Source of the DNA: Knoellia remsis
GTDB lineage: Bacteria > Actinomycetota > Actinomycetes > Actinomycetales > Dermatophilaceae
Reading direction: 5' to 3'
Length of the DNA: 48,821 nt
Assembly (NCBI RefSeq): GCF_003002895.1
Contig: NZ_PVTI01000027.1
Span: 1-48,821 of the forward strand
Shown: positions 26,079 to 34,685 of the stretch, in pieces
How positions within the stretch are numbered: the first letter of the stretch is position 1
Layout of the letters: each line of letters starts with the position of its first letter
Position numbers and translations under genes: made by a program
Notes under the pieces: model-generated
Seen by the model: only the letters and a program-made list of their open reading frames with translations
What the model was told of the DNA's origin: nothing
The model's database searches: none

Positions 26079-26807
26079 TCACGCGCGTGGGGTAATGCCG
26101 GGCAGCTCGACGGGCAGCTCGCCCGTCTCCGCAAGGTGGCCGGCGACCGAGCGCAGCTTGTGGTTGGTGCGCTGCGACGCCTCGACGAGGAGGTCGAAGG
26201 CGGCCGCGTCGCTGATTCGGTAGCGCTCCATGAGGATGCCCTTGGCCTGGCCGATGAGGTCGCGTGCTTCCAGGGCCTGTTCGAGATGGCGGGCGTGGTC
26301 GATGGCGCCGAGGGCCGTGAGTGCGTGGGCGGCGAGGGTGGTGCTGAGCTGCTCGTCGGCGCCGGTGAAGGCGTCGGACTCCGGGGCGTAGAGGTTGAGC
26401 GAGGTCATCGCGTCGGGCCCGGTCGTGAGCCCGAATGACATCGCCGACCGGATCCCCAGCTCGTTCGCGGCCTCGGCCAGGAGTGGCCACCGCCGGTCGT
26501 GGGCCAGGTCGTCGGATCGTACGACATGGTGCTCGCCGTCCTCCGTGGCGTCGAGGGACGGACCCTGAGACGCACGGAACTGGCTCGTCGCGGCGCGGGC
26601 AACGAGGTCGTCGTTGCGGACCGGCGTGCGGACACCCGTCGTGGACAGGAGGGTCACTCCCGCGTACTGCGCACCGTCGACATGGTGCAGTGACGCTTCG
26701 ACGAGGCGACGGAGGATGCCGGACCGGTCGTCATCGATGACGAAGGGCCGGGTCCACCGGTCGAGGGGCTCGGTCGGTGGCTGATGGTCGCCGTCACTGG
26801 ACGACAT
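26079..26807 (-). CDS. GAF-ANTAR domain transcription antitermination regulator
   Basis: 242 residues. A GAF-like sensor covers about 25-170 (SFGLTTGPDAMTSLNLYAPESDAFTG). The C-terminal ANTAR three-helix RNA-binding domain covers about 180-232 (ALEARDLIGQAKGILMERYRISDAAAFDLLVEASQ), with the conserved AKG.LM segment. ANTAR proteins bind paired hairpins in nascent RNA and prevent termination. No neighbouring target hairpins are obvious. The 278-base gap downstream, to the AraC gene, holds no gene that I can see. Confidence 0.9.
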   Translation of the reverse strand: MSSSDGDHQPPTEPLDRWTRPFVIDDDRSGILRRLVEASLHHVDGAQYAGVTLLSTTGVRTPVRNDDLVARAATSQFRASQGPSLDATEDGEHHVVRSDDLAHDRRWPLLAEAANELGIRSAMSFGLTTGPDAMTSLNLYAPESDAFTGADEQLSTTLAAHALTALGAIDHARHLEQALEARDLIGQAKGILMERYRISDAAAFDLLVEASQRTNHKLRSVAGHLAETGELPVELPGITPRA

Positions 26808-26968
26808 CGTGAGCCTTCACGAGGCGAGTCTTCCGCTCACCCGACGTGAGCGACAAGACAGGAAACGAACAACAGGGCCGCAGAACCGGCCGCGGAACGC
26901 AGTGGTCCGACGACTGGGGTGGTATGCCGTGTCCCTTAGGCTGGTCCGCGGCCTTCGGGCCGTCTTCC

Positions 26969-27040
26969 GCCTCCGTAGCTCAGGGGAAGAGCACTTCTCT
27001 CCTAAAGAAGGTGTCGCAGGTTCGAATCCTGCCGGGGGCA
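26969..27040 (+). tRNA. tRNA-Arg(CCU)
   Basis: 72 bases. The acceptor GCCTCCG pairs with CGGGGGC, followed by discriminator A. The anticodon stem CTTCT/AGAAG encloses loop CTCCTAA, giving anticodon CCT (reads AGG). The T-arm is GCAGG-TTCGAAT-CCTGC. CCA is not encoded. Its last 8 bases are part of a downstream 49-bp duplication. Confidence 0.95.
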
Positions 27041-27174
27041 CGCGCGAACGCGCGACGCGAAGCGAGCGCGTCGGGCGTGAGTCCGGCAGAAGCAACAGGT
27101 CGCTCGAACGGAGTGAGAGCGCCGACGGGGGCACGCGCGAACGCGCGACGCGAAGCGAGCGCGTCGGGCGTGAG
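27033..27174 (+). repeat. 49-bp direct repeat starting in the tRNA-Arg 3' end
   Basis: Identical 49-bp copies lie at 27033-27081 and 27126-27174, each beginning CGGGGGCA, the tRNA 3' end. Inside, GACGCG and CGCGTC can form a hairpin. The 44 bases between hold another small hairpin, CGCTC...GAGCG. No integrase gene is near. The layout resembles paired attachment-type sequences or a simple local duplication. Confidence 0.9.
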
Positions 27175-27201
27175 GCGTCGCGGACGGCATACTGACCCCT
27201 C

Positions 27202-28488
27202 GTGGCGGAGACGGGGGCGACCCAGATGAGCGGCAGTGAGCGGGACCCCGTGCAGCGACGGACGGTCGCGACGCTGTCGATGTCGCAGATCCTCGGCGGG
27301 ATCTCGCTCGCGAGTGGGGTCGCCGTGGGTGCGTTGCTCGCCGAGGAGGTGTCCGGATCGCCGACGTATGCCGGCCTCGGCTCGACGTTCCAGGTCATCG
27401 GTTCGGCGCTCATCGCCGTGCCGATGGCGCGGCTCAGCGCGGCGCGGGGGCGCCGGTTCGGACTGACCTTGGGTTATGCCCTGTCGTTCGTCGGCGCGCT
27501 CGGGCTCATCATGTCCGGCATCGTCGGCAGTTTTGCCCTGCTCCTCGCGGCGAGCCTGCTCTTCGGCGGCTCGACCGCGTCGAACAACCAGGCGCGGTAT
27601 GCCGCCGCCGACCTTGCGGAGCCGGCTCACCGAGGCCGCGACCTCAGCCTCGTCGTGTGGGCCACGACGGTCGGAAGCGTTCTCGGCCCGAACCTCGTCG
27701 GACCGAGCGAACCGGTGTCGCGCCTCCTCGGGCTGCCGCGTCTCACAGGGCCGTTCGTCTTCTCGCTGATCGGGCTGGTGCTGGCGATCACGGTGCTCTG
27801 GACGCGGCTGCGGCCCGATCCGCTGCTCGAGGCACGTCGGCGCGCGACGGGAGACCACGAGTCCGCCGGCGCGACTCCTGTGCACGGGTCCGTGCGCCGC
27901 GGACTGCGCGTCATCGCCGAGAACCGGCAGGCGCTCCTCGGCGTGCTGACCCTGGCGCTGGGGCACATGACGATGGTGAGCGTCATGGTCATGACGCCAC
28001 TGCACATGCGGCACGGCAACGCCGAGCTCACCGTCATCGGCTTCGTCATCAGCATCCACATCCTCGGGATGTTCGCGTTCTCCCCGCTCACGGGCATGGC
28101 CGTCGACCGGTTCGGCGGGCGCGCCGTCGCGGTCGCGGGGTCGGCGATCCTCGTGTCGGCCGCGCTCCTTGCGTCCACCGCTCCGCAGGGGCACTCGATG
28201 CGCCTGCTCGTGGCGCTGTTCCTCCTGGGGCTCGGCTGGTCGTGCACGCTCGTGTCCGGGTCGACACTGCTCACGGGAGCGCTGAGCGTCGGGGAACGTC
28301 CGGGCGCGCAGGGTGCGAGCGACCTCGTCATGGGGCTCGCGGCCGGGTTGGGCGGCGCGCTCGCCGGCGTCGTCGTGGACGTCGCGAGCTTCCACGCCCT
28401 CGCTCTCGCGGCCATCGTCGTCGCCGGCTCCATCGCGGTCGCCGCCGTTGTCCTGCGAACCCCGACAGAGGAAGAGCACCCCGGCTGA
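27202..28488 (+). CDS. MFS transporter
   Basis: 428 residues with 12 predicted membrane segments. The first half includes VPMARLSAARGRRFGLTLG near 75 and the second MAVDRFGGRAVAVAG near 300, both of the MFS loop 2-3 type. The central loop (RPDPLLEARRRATGDHESAG) is short. It looks like a drug-exporter-type MFS protein; substrate unknown. GTG start eight bases after CATACT, a -10-like sequence that overlaps a GGCATAC motif. It is the first gene after the tRNA-Arg duplication. Confidence 0.85.
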   Translation: MAETGATQMSGSERDPVQRRTVATLSMSQILGGISLASGVAVGALLAEEVSGSPTYAGLGSTFQVIGSALIAVPMARLSAARGRRFGLTLGYALSFVGALGLIMSGIVGSFALLLAASLLFGGSTASNNQARYAAADLAEPAHRGRDLSLVVWATTVGSVLGPNLVGPSEPVSRLLGLPRLTGPFVFSLIGLVLAITVLWTRLRPDPLLEARRRATGDHESAGATPVHGSVRRGLRVIAENRQALLGVLTLALGHMTMVSVMVMTPLHMRHGNAELTVIGFVISIHILGMFAFSPLTGMAVDRFGGRAVAVAGSAILVSAALLASTAPQGHSMRLLVALFLLGLGWSCTLVSGSTLLTGALSVGERPGAQGASDLVMGLAAGLGGALAGVVVDVASFHALALAAIVVAGSIAVAAVVLRTPTEEEHPG

Positions 28489-28642
28489 TCGCTGCCGTGC
28501 CGCGGGTCTCGGCGGTGCTGCGGTGGGATGCAGCACTGCAGAGCGTCGGTGGCGGCTGGTTGTGGCCGGGTCGCGGCACGCCATGCCCGCCACGCGCAGG
28601 CATTGCACACCCGGCATACCCGGCACTCCGAGGTGGCGTTGT

Positions 28643-28648
28643 TAGCCT
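28643..28648 (+). promoter_or_regulatory. leaderless -10 (TAGCCT) of the helicase-nuclease gene
   Basis: TAGCCT ends 6 bases before the GTG at 28655. Confidence 0.55.
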
Positions 28649-28654
28649 GCTGCG

Positions 28655-31600
28655 GTGAGTGAGACCGGTCCGCAGCCCGACGTCGAACCGCGGACCGCAC
28701 GGGTCCGCGACGCCGTCGCGGCCTGGACCAGGCACCTCGTGGACCTCGGTGGGCGCAACACGCTGCTGTGGTACCGCGACCTCCCGTCGGGCACGCTCGA
28801 CCTCACGACCGCGCACCCCGGTGGCGTCGCGATGCTGCTCGCCGGTCGCCCCACCCGCCTGTCCGACCTCGTGCGCGAGCCGGCCGCCTTCGACGAGGCC
28901 CGCCGCCGCGCCCGCACCATCGCCGGCAAGGCCCGCGAGCTGCGCGAGGAGCGCGGCATCGACGCGGGGTTCGTCGCCGTGGGCATGGCGACGTGGAGCC
29001 TCGGTCGCGCCGGGGGCGCGGCCAGCCGTCAGCCCGCCGCGCCGGTCCTGTTGCGCTCCTGCACGCTGCGGGCGACGAGCCCGCAGCACGACGACTACGA
29101 GCTCGACCTCGGCGACGAGCTGGAGCTCAACCCGGTCCTCGAGCACTACCTCGCGTCGGAGCAGGGGATCACCCTCGACGTCGAGCGACTCGAGGGCCTC
29201 GCCACCACCCCGAACGGCTTCGACCCGTATCCCACGTATGCCGCGCTCACCGAGGCCTGCGCGCGCATCCCGGACTTCGCCGTCGAGCCGCGGATCGTGC
29301 TCGGCACCTTCTCCTACGCAAAGCTGCCGATGGTCGCCGACCTCGCAGGCCACGGCGACTCGCTCGCCGACCACGACGTCATCGCCGCCATCGCCGGCGA
29401 CCCGACCGCGATGCGCTCGGTGCGCCACGAGCTGCCGGCTCGTCCGGCGGACGCCGTGCCCGACCCCGCGCAGGGGCTGCTCGTCCTCGATGCGGACGCC
29501 TCGCAGGAGGAGGCCATCGACGCGGTGCGCTCCGGCGCCAACCTGGTCGTGCACGGTCCTCCCGGCACCGGCAAGTCGCAGACCATCGCGAACCTCCTCG
29601 CCGCACTGGCCGCCGACGGCAAGCGCGTCCTCTTCGTCGCCGAGAAGCGCGCGGCGATCGACGCCGTCGTCGGGCGGCTCGACCGCGTCGGGTTGAGCGA
29701 CCTCGTCCTCGACCTCCATGACGGTGCGCGCGGCCGTCGGCGGATCGCGACCGAGCTCGCGGACTCGCTCCCGGGCCGGAGCCCGCGCCCCCAGGACCCG
29801 CCGAGCCGTGACGTCGACCGGCTCCGGGCGAGCGCGTCGACGCTGCGCGAGCACCGCGACGCGATGCATGAGTCCCGCCACCCGTGGGGTGTGAGTGTCC
29901 ACGAGGTCCAGGAGGCCATCAGCTCGCTCGCCTCGCGCGAGCGACCCCCGCACTCGCGGGTCCGACTGCGTGGCGAGGCTCTGCAGTCCCTGCCCCGGGA
30001 CCGCTTCGAGGTGCTCACCCGCGAGCTGACCCGGGTGGCCTCCCTGGGTGCCTGGCGCACCGACCGCGGTGACGACCCGTGGTACGGCGCGACGGTGCGG
30101 ACCCAGGAGGACGCCGTCCGGGCTCAGGAGCTCGTCGACCGCTGGTCCGGTGGCGGCGTGGCCGCGGTCGGCACGATCATCGACGAGGTCTTCACCGGCC
30201 TGCGAGTCCCGGCCTCACGCAGCGTGCGCGACTGGGGCAGCATCCTCGACACCGTCTCGAGCGTCCGGGACACCCTCGAGACGTTCCGGCCCGAGATCTT
30301 CGACACCCCCCTCGGTGACGTCGTCGCGGCAACCGGCTCCGCGGCATACCGCGCACAGGTCGGCGCCGAGCTCGGGTGGTGGGAGCGTCGGTCGCTGCGC
30401 CGGGGCGTGCGACGGCACGTCCGGCCCGGCCGTCCGCCGGCCGACCTGCACGCCGCCCTCGTCCGTGCGAACGAGCAGCGCAGCGCCTGGACGCGGATGG
30501 CAGGCGGCGGAGGCCGACCCGAGATGCCCGCGGACCTCGACCGGGCGATCACGGCGTATGCCGCCCTCGCAGCCGATCTCGAATGGCTCCAGGAGCGCGT
30601 CCCCGCCGCATCATCGGGCGCGGGAAGCGAGACGTCGACGGCGGGGGTCGCGCTCGTCGACCTCCCCCGTGAGGAGCTGACGGCGCGGCTCGACGCGCTC
30701 GCCGCGGCTCCCGAGCGACTCGCCGTCCTGCCGTCCGTCATCGGGCCGCTCGAGTCAATGCGTTCGGCGGGGCTCGGTCCGCTCATCGACGACCTCGCGC
30801 TGCGCGGCGTCGAGGCCGACGACGTCGCACCCGAGGCCGACTTCGTCTGGTGGAGCTCGGTGCTCGACGACATCGCCCTGCGCGACCCGCGTGTCGGAGC
30901 CCATGACGGGGACGACCTGCGGCGCGTCGTCGGTGAGTTCGCCGACGCCGACGCGGCGGTACTGCGTGGCAACGCGACCCGGGTGCGCGCCGCTGTGCGA
31001 GCCCGCATCGACTCCGTCATCGCTGACTCACCCGAGCTCGAGAGCATCGTGCGCGCCGAGGCCGCGAAGTCGCGCCGGCACCGGTCGCTGCGCGACCTCA
31101 TGCCGGTCGCCGGTGAGCTCGTCACGGCGTTGCGGCCCTGCTGGGTCATGAGCCCACTCGTCGTCGCCTCCGTGCTGCCGCCGGGGGTGTGGTTCGACGT
31201 GGTTGTCTTCGACGAGGCGTCGCAGATCCCGCCCGCCGAGGCCGTCTCGGCGATTGCTCGCGCCCGTCAGGTCGTCGTCGCCGGTGACGCCAAGCAGCTG
31301 CCGCCGACGTCGTTCTTCACGACCGTCAGCGACGACGGCGAATCCGCACCGACCGACAACCTCTCCGAGGGCGTGGAGTCGGTGCTGGACGTCCTCGCCG
31401 CGACGCTGCCCAGCCGCCGGCTCACGTGGCACTACCGCTCGCTCGACGAGCGCCTCATCGCCTTCGCCAACGAGCAGGTCTACGACTCCGCTCTGGTCAC
31501 CTTCCCGGGCACCGGCACCGCGCCGGTGCTGACGCACGAGCTCGTCGACGGCGTCGGGGTCGTCGCTGACGGTGCGGCGAGTGTCGAGACGACCCAAGCC

Positions 31601-32482
31601 GAAGTGGACAGGGTTGTCGACCTCGTGCTGGACCACGCCCTGAACCGGCCGGGGGAGAGCCTGGGCGTCATCGCCCTCGGGATCGCCCACGCCCGGCGGC
31701 TCGAGGAGGCCCTCCGTCGGGCCCTCGCCGGTCTCGACCAGGAGACCGCGCGCTTCTTCACCGAGGATGTCCACGAGCGCTTCTTCATCAAGAACCTCGA
31801 GCGGGTCCAGGGTGACGAACGGGACGCGATCATCCTGTCGGTGGGCTACGGCAAGACGCCACACGGCCGGGTCCTGCACCGGTTCGGGCCGCTCAACACC
31901 GAGGGTGGGGAGCGGCGGCTCAACGTCGCGGTGACGCGGGCCCGGCGGCGGATGACCGTCGTCTCCTCGATCGGCGCCGACGAGCTCGACCCGCAGCGGC
32001 TCAAGGCCCGCGGGGCGATCATGCTGCGCGACTTCCTCGCCCATGCCGCCGCGTCGTCGGCCGGTGCGCCCCGCGACGCGACCGCCACCGGGGGCGCGGT
32101 CGGCGCCGAGGCCTCGCAGCTCGACTCCGTCGTCCTCGCCGAGTTCGCGAGGCGCCTGCGCGAGAGCGGCCTCGTCGTGCACGAGCGCTACGGCTCGTCC
32201 GAGACTCCCGTCGATCTCGCGGTCGAGGACCCGAACCGTCCCGGCCGCCTCGCCGTCGCCGTCGAGTCCGACGGGTCGTCGTATGCCGCGATGTCCAGCA
32301 GCCGTGAGCGCGACCGGCTGCGTGCCGAGCAGCTCGGCCGGCTCGGCTGGCAGCACGTGCGGGTGTGGACGCGTGACGCGTTCCGCGACCCTGCCCGCGA
32401 CGTCGCGCGCATCCACGCCCTGGCCGGGCAGTCCGGGGTGCGCCCCGAGGCAGCTGCCCGCCCCGGCCGGGGCGGCGCGTGA
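28655..32482 (+). CDS. DUF4011-type SF1 helicase with C-terminal MTES_1575/Vsr-like nuclease
   Basis: 1275 residues. The N-terminus (RDAVAAWTRHLVDLGGRNTLLWYRDL) resembles the DUF4011-containing helicase family. Walker A is GPPGTGKSQT (K307). Motif II is FDEASQIPPAEA (D853-E854), separated from motif I by a ~540-residue insertion, as in large COG1112-type helicases. Motif VI is NVAVTRARRRM near 1090. Residues ~1155-1260 form an endonuclease-like domain of the MTES_1575/Vsr type (PVDLAVEDP, then VAVESDG with E1204). Related helicase-nuclease fusions are suspected in phage defence, but this gene could equally act in repair. It is a GTG start, six bases after TAGCCT. The next small gene overlaps it by GTGA. 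Confidence 0.85.
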   Translation: MSETGPQPDVEPRTARVRDAVAAWTRHLVDLGGRNTLLWYRDLPSGTLDLTTAHPGGVAMLLAGRPTRLSDLVREPAAFDEARRRARTIAGKARELREERGIDAGFVAVGMATWSLGRAGGAASRQPAAPVLLRSCTLRATSPQHDDYELDLGDELELNPVLEHYLASEQGITLDVERLEGLATTPNGFDPYPTYAALTEACARIPDFAVEPRIVLGTFSYAKLPMVADLAGHGDSLADHDVIAAIAGDPTAMRSVRHELPARPADAVPDPAQGLLVLDADASQEEAIDAVRSGANLVVHGPPGTGKSQTIANLLAALAADGKRVLFVAEKRAAIDAVVGRLDRVGLSDLVLDLHDGARGRRRIATELADSLPGRSPRPQDPPSRDVDRLRASASTLREHRDAMHESRHPWGVSVHEVQEAISSLASRERPPHSRVRLRGEALQSLPRDRFEVLTRELTRVASLGAWRTDRGDDPWYGATVRTQEDAVRAQELVDRWSGGGVAAVGTIIDEVFTGLRVPASRSVRDWGSILDTVSSVRDTLETFRPEIFDTPLGDVVAATGSAAYRAQVGAELGWWERRSLRRGVRRHVRPGRPPADLHAALVRANEQRSAWTRMAGGGGRPEMPADLDRAITAYAALAADLEWLQERVPAASSGAGSETSTAGVALVDLPREELTARLDALAAAPERLAVLPSVIGPLESMRSAGLGPLIDDLALRGVEADDVAPEADFVWWSSVLDDIALRDPRVGAHDGDDLRRVVGEFADADAAVLRGNATRVRAAVRARIDSVIADSPELESIVRAEAAKSRRHRSLRDLMPVAGELVTALRPCWVMSPLVVASVLPPGVWFDVVVFDEASQIPPAEAVSAIARARQVVVAGDAKQLPPTSFFTTVSDDGESAPTDNLSEGVESVLDVLAATLPSRRLTWHYRSLDERLIAFANEQVYDSALVTFPGTGTAPVLTHELVDGVGVVADGAASVETTQAEVDRVVDLVLDHALNRPGESLGVIALGIAHARRLEEALRRALAGLDQETARFFTEDVHERFFIKNLERVQGDERDAIILSVGYGKTPHGRVLHRFGPLNTEGGERRLNVAVTRARRRMTVVSSIGADELDPQRLKARGAIMLRDFLAHAAASSAGAPRDATATGGAVGAEASQLDSVVLAEFARRLRESGLVVHERYGSSETPVDLAVEDPNRPGRLAVAVESDGSSYAAMSSSRERDRLRAEQLGRLGWQHVRVWTRDAFRDPARDVARIHALAGQSGVRPEAAARPGRGGA

Positions 32483-32739
32483 CCGGTCGTCGTCGCCGTC
32501 GGGCGTCGAGCGGACCGCGCCAGGTCGGCTCGGGCGACGGGCTCGTGTCCGAGCGTTCCAGCGTCCGCGAGGAGTCGCCCGACGGACGCGACGGGCCCGC
32601 CACGGAGGGGAGGCCGCGACGCGTGCGCCGTTCCCGGCTCGAGCAGACGCGTGACGACACCGACGCCGGGTGGGGCGAGGCGTCCGACGACGAGGCGTCC
32701 GCGCGCTGGCTCGAGGAGAACCGGCCGCCCCACTGGTGA
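32479..32739 (+). CDS. 86-residue protein coupled to the helicase-nuclease
   Basis: Starts at a GTG inside the helicase stop (GTGA). The first 50 residues are basic and disordered (TGRRRRRASSG). The C-terminus is a short conserved-looking block, DTDAGWGEASDDEASARWLEENRPPHW. I recall similar short actinobacterial proteins ending in RPPHW, but know of no function. The coupling suggests that it is made together with the helicase-nuclease. Confidence 0.65.
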   Translation: MTGRRRRRASSGPRQVGSGDGLVSERSSVREESPDGRDGPATEGRPRRVRRSRLEQTRDDTDAGWGEASDDEASARWLEENRPPHW

Positions 32740-32786
32740 GGCCGCTTCCCGGTCACCCAGGCGCGGCCGGACGCGATGCGAACACC

Positions 32787-32840
32787 GCACGGGCCGGAGA
32801 GACGGCACGGGCCGGAGAGACGGCACGGGCCGGAGAGACG
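32787..32840 (+). repeat. three perfect 18-bp tandem repeats
   Basis: GCACGGGCCGGAGAGACG is repeated at 32787, 32805 and 32823 without change, running directly into the terminator hairpin. Confidence 0.95.
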
Positions 32841-32841
32841 G

Positions 32842-32882
32842 CACGGGGCGGGGCCGACCGATGTGGTCGACCCCGCCCCGTG
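32842..32882. terminator. large hairpin between convergent genes
   Basis: CACGGGGCGGGG (32842-32853) pairs with CCCCGCCCCGTG (32871-32882). An inner GACC/GGTC stem closes on GATGT, with a two-base mismatch between stems. It can terminate both the helicase operon and mscL. Confidence 0.75.
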
Positions 32883-32941
32883 GCGGTGTGGATCAGGTCA
32901 GGTGAGCGCTGGGCTCACCGGCGATCCGGTGGTGATGCGGC

Positions 32942-33310
32942 TCAGAGGTTCGGACGAGCGCGGAGGCTGTCGCGGATCTCCTTGAGGAGCTCGGTGTTCT
33001 CGTCGATGACGGCCTCCTCCTCCTTGGCGGGGAAGTAGCGGTCCTTCGCCGCGGTGTACGGCTTGACGACGAAGAAGTAGACGACCGCCGCGAGGATGAT
33101 GAAGGCGACGAGGTAGGTGAGGAACTCACCGAGCGAGAGGCCGCCCGGCTTCCAGTTCGAGAAGTCCGGCGTGCCCCCGGCCTTGCCCACGAGCTCCATG
33201 ATGATCTTGACCATCGACTCGACAACCTTGCCGAACGCCCCAGCGATGACGACCGCCACGGCGAGCTCGACGACGTTGCCCTGCATCAGGAAGTCCTTGA
33301 AACCCTTCAT
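32942..33310 (-). CDS. mscL: large-conductance mechanosensitive channel MscL
   Basis: 122 residues, a homopentameric inner-membrane channel that opens under membrane tension to release solutes in hypo-osmotic shock. The N-terminal helix MKGFKDFLMQGNVVELAVAVVIAGAFGKVVESMV is the MscL signature, covering the amphipathic S1 helix and gate TM1. TM2 is LTYLVAFIILAAVVYFFVV, and the charged C-terminal helix ends LLKEIRDSLRA. ATG start with AAAGGGA about 9 bases upstream. The gene downstream of it is a convergent helicase operon. Confidence 0.97.
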   Translation of the reverse strand: MKGFKDFLMQGNVVELAVAVVIAGAFGKVVESMVKIIMELVGKAGGTPDFSNWKPGGLSLGEFLTYLVAFIILAAVVYFFVVKPYTAAKDRYFPAKEEEAVIDENTELLKEIRDSLRARPNL

Positions 33311-33442
33311 GGGTCCAGTCCCTTTCTGTCGGATACGTAATGCCCGACGTGTGATTCGCCGAAGCGCCGACCACAGTAATGGTTGGCCGGTGGGCTCGCG
33401 CGTCCAAGCGTCGGGCCATTTCACGATGAGGTGTCGTCACGC

Positions 33443-34099
33443 TCAGCGGGAAACCACGGCGAGGACGCGCGGCGGGCCGCCATCTGGCCGCTGACCTGCA
33501 AAGATGCGTTCCACGGCGCTGTCGGGCAACGCGGCGACGAGCCCGGCGTCACCGTCACTGCCGTCAGGCAACGATCCGGTGTCGCCGGGCGTGTCGAGGC
33601 CCAGAACGAGAACATCGTTCGCAAGGGACGGGCCGCCCGTGTCCGGGAAGAGTCGCACGCGGTCGCCGGGACGCAGCATGCCGAGCGTGCCCGGGTCGGC
33701 GAGGAGGAGCCGAACGGCGCTCGTCCCGGGGGCGAGCCCGTCGGTGGGTCCGCGCGGGACGACGCGCGTGCGGGTCAGGAGCTCTCCGGCGCTGATCGAG
33801 GTGGCCGTGCGCCGGCCCACGAGGTCGCCTCGGGTCGCGGCCGCGACGGGCGCCGGCTCACTCGGGACGCGCGTGGTGCGCAGGTCCGAGTCGTCGAGGA
33901 CCTGGCCGGGGACGATGTCACGGGCCGCCACGAGAACCGTCGTCATGGGCGCGTCGGGAGGACGGACGACGCCGATGAGCAGGAGGACGGCGCCGACGGC
34001 ACACGCGATCGCCGCCAGCCGTCGGAGCACGATGCGACGCCAGCGTGCCCGACGGGAGGGGCCGAGCAGGGCGGGACGGTTCAGATGGGGTCGTCGCAT
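33443..34099 (-). CDS. SAF-domain protein (CpaB/RcpC-like)
   Basis: 218 residues. A basic N-terminus is followed by one membrane segment (near 29-47, LAAIACAVGAVLLLIGVV) and an SAF domain (about 55-125: VLVAARDIVPGQVLDDSDLRTTRV, then GRRTATSISAGELLTRTRV). The C-terminal half resembles the RcpC/CpaB periplasmic domain of Flp/Tad pilus assembly. No other pilus genes are in the window, so the role is open. Start ATG seven bases after a TAGCGT -10. Its stop lies 132 bases before mscL, same strand. Confidence 0.78.
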   Translation of the reverse strand: MRRPHLNRPALLGPSRRARWRRIVLRRLAAIACAVGAVLLLIGVVRPPDAPMTTVLVAARDIVPGQVLDDSDLRTTRVPSEPAPVAAATRGDLVGRRTATSISAGELLTRTRVVPRGPTDGLAPGTSAVRLLLADPGTLGMLRPGDRVRLFPDTGGPSLANDVLVLGLDTPGDTGSLPDGSDGDAGLVAALPDSAVERIFAGQRPDGGPPRVLAVVSR

Positions 34100-34106
34100 G
34101 CCGGCG

Positions 34107-34112
34107 ACGCTA
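34107..34112 (-). promoter_or_regulatory. leaderless -10 (TAGCGT) of the SAF-domain gene
   Basis: TAGCGT ends 7 bases before the ATG at 34099. Confidence 0.55.
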
Positions 34113-34139
34113 GGTCGCGGCCGCGACGGAGGGCAGGTC

Positions 34140-34472
34140 TCAGGCCGAAGCTGTGGACGACGCGGTGGCGGACGACCCGCCTGTGGACGACGCGCCCGCA
34201 CCAGATGTCGCCGAACCGCCATTGGACGACGAACCCGAACCGCTGTCACCGGAGGACGACGCGCTCGACGAGGCCGGGCTCGAGCTGCTCGACGAGGCCC
34301 GTGAGTCCGTCCGGTAGAAGCCGCCACCCTTGAAGACGACGCCGACGGAGTTGAAGACCTTGCGCAGCGAGCCGCCGCACTCGGGGCACACCGTCAGCGA
34401 GTCGTCGGTGAACGACTGGACGGTCTCGAACTGGTGGCCACAGTCGCGGCACGCGTAGGCGTAGGTGGGCAC
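34140..34472 (-). CDS. FmdB-family zinc-ribbon protein
   Basis: 110 residues. The first ~55 match FmdB-type proteins: PTYAYACRDCGHQFETVQSF and VCPECGGSLRKVFNSVGVVFKGGGFYRTD, with two CxxC pairs for zinc. The second half is an almost pure Ser/Gly/Ala/Thr tail, probably disordered. The family is described as regulatory, but no mechanism is established. GTG start with GGAGG seven bases upstream. Confidence 0.88.
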   Translation of the reverse strand: MPTYAYACRDCGHQFETVQSFTDDSLTVCPECGGSLRKVFNSVGVVFKGGGFYRTDSRASSSSSSPASSSASSSGDSGSGSSSNGGSATSGAGASSTGGSSATASSTASA

Positions 34473-34566
34473 GGTGGGTTCCTCCCGGAAGGCGAAATGC
34501 TGCTCAAGGATACGGAACAGCGCCGAGCGCCCGCGTATGCCGTCCGCTCGCCTTGGTGCGGCCCGC

Positions 34567-34685
34567 CCGCCGCTCGTCACGGTCGCCCGCCGCTGGTCAC
34601 CTGTCCCTTGGTCGGTGAGTCGTCCCTTCATGGTGGGGCGAGTCACCGAGATTGGGGCGAGTCGCGGCGCATGGGGCGACTCACC
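34567..34685. repeat. GGGGCGAGTC repeats and inverted repeat between antiporter and fmdB
   Basis: GGGGCGA(G/C)TC is present three times (near 34635, 34654 and 34673). GGTGAGTCGTCCC (34614-34626) pairs with GGGGCGACTCACC (34673-34685) with one mismatch, the latter overlapping the antiporter stop. A further direct repeat, CGCCCGCCGCT(C/G)GTCAC, lies at about 34565-34600. Possible termination or RNA-structure function for the antiporter transcript. Confidence 0.7.

Noticed and set aside
27040-27180. Short frames reading GFEPATP-like peptides next to the tRNA
   Set aside because: These are translations of the tRNA T-arm and downstream repeats, a well-known source of false proteins.
27033-27201. 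Integrated genomic island at tRNA-Arg
   Set aside because: Only a 49-bp duplication is seen; no integrase or phage genes follow, and the next gene is an ordinary MFS transporter.
32787-32840. CRISPR-like short repeats
   Set aside because: Units are directly adjacent with no spacers, and no cas genes are present.
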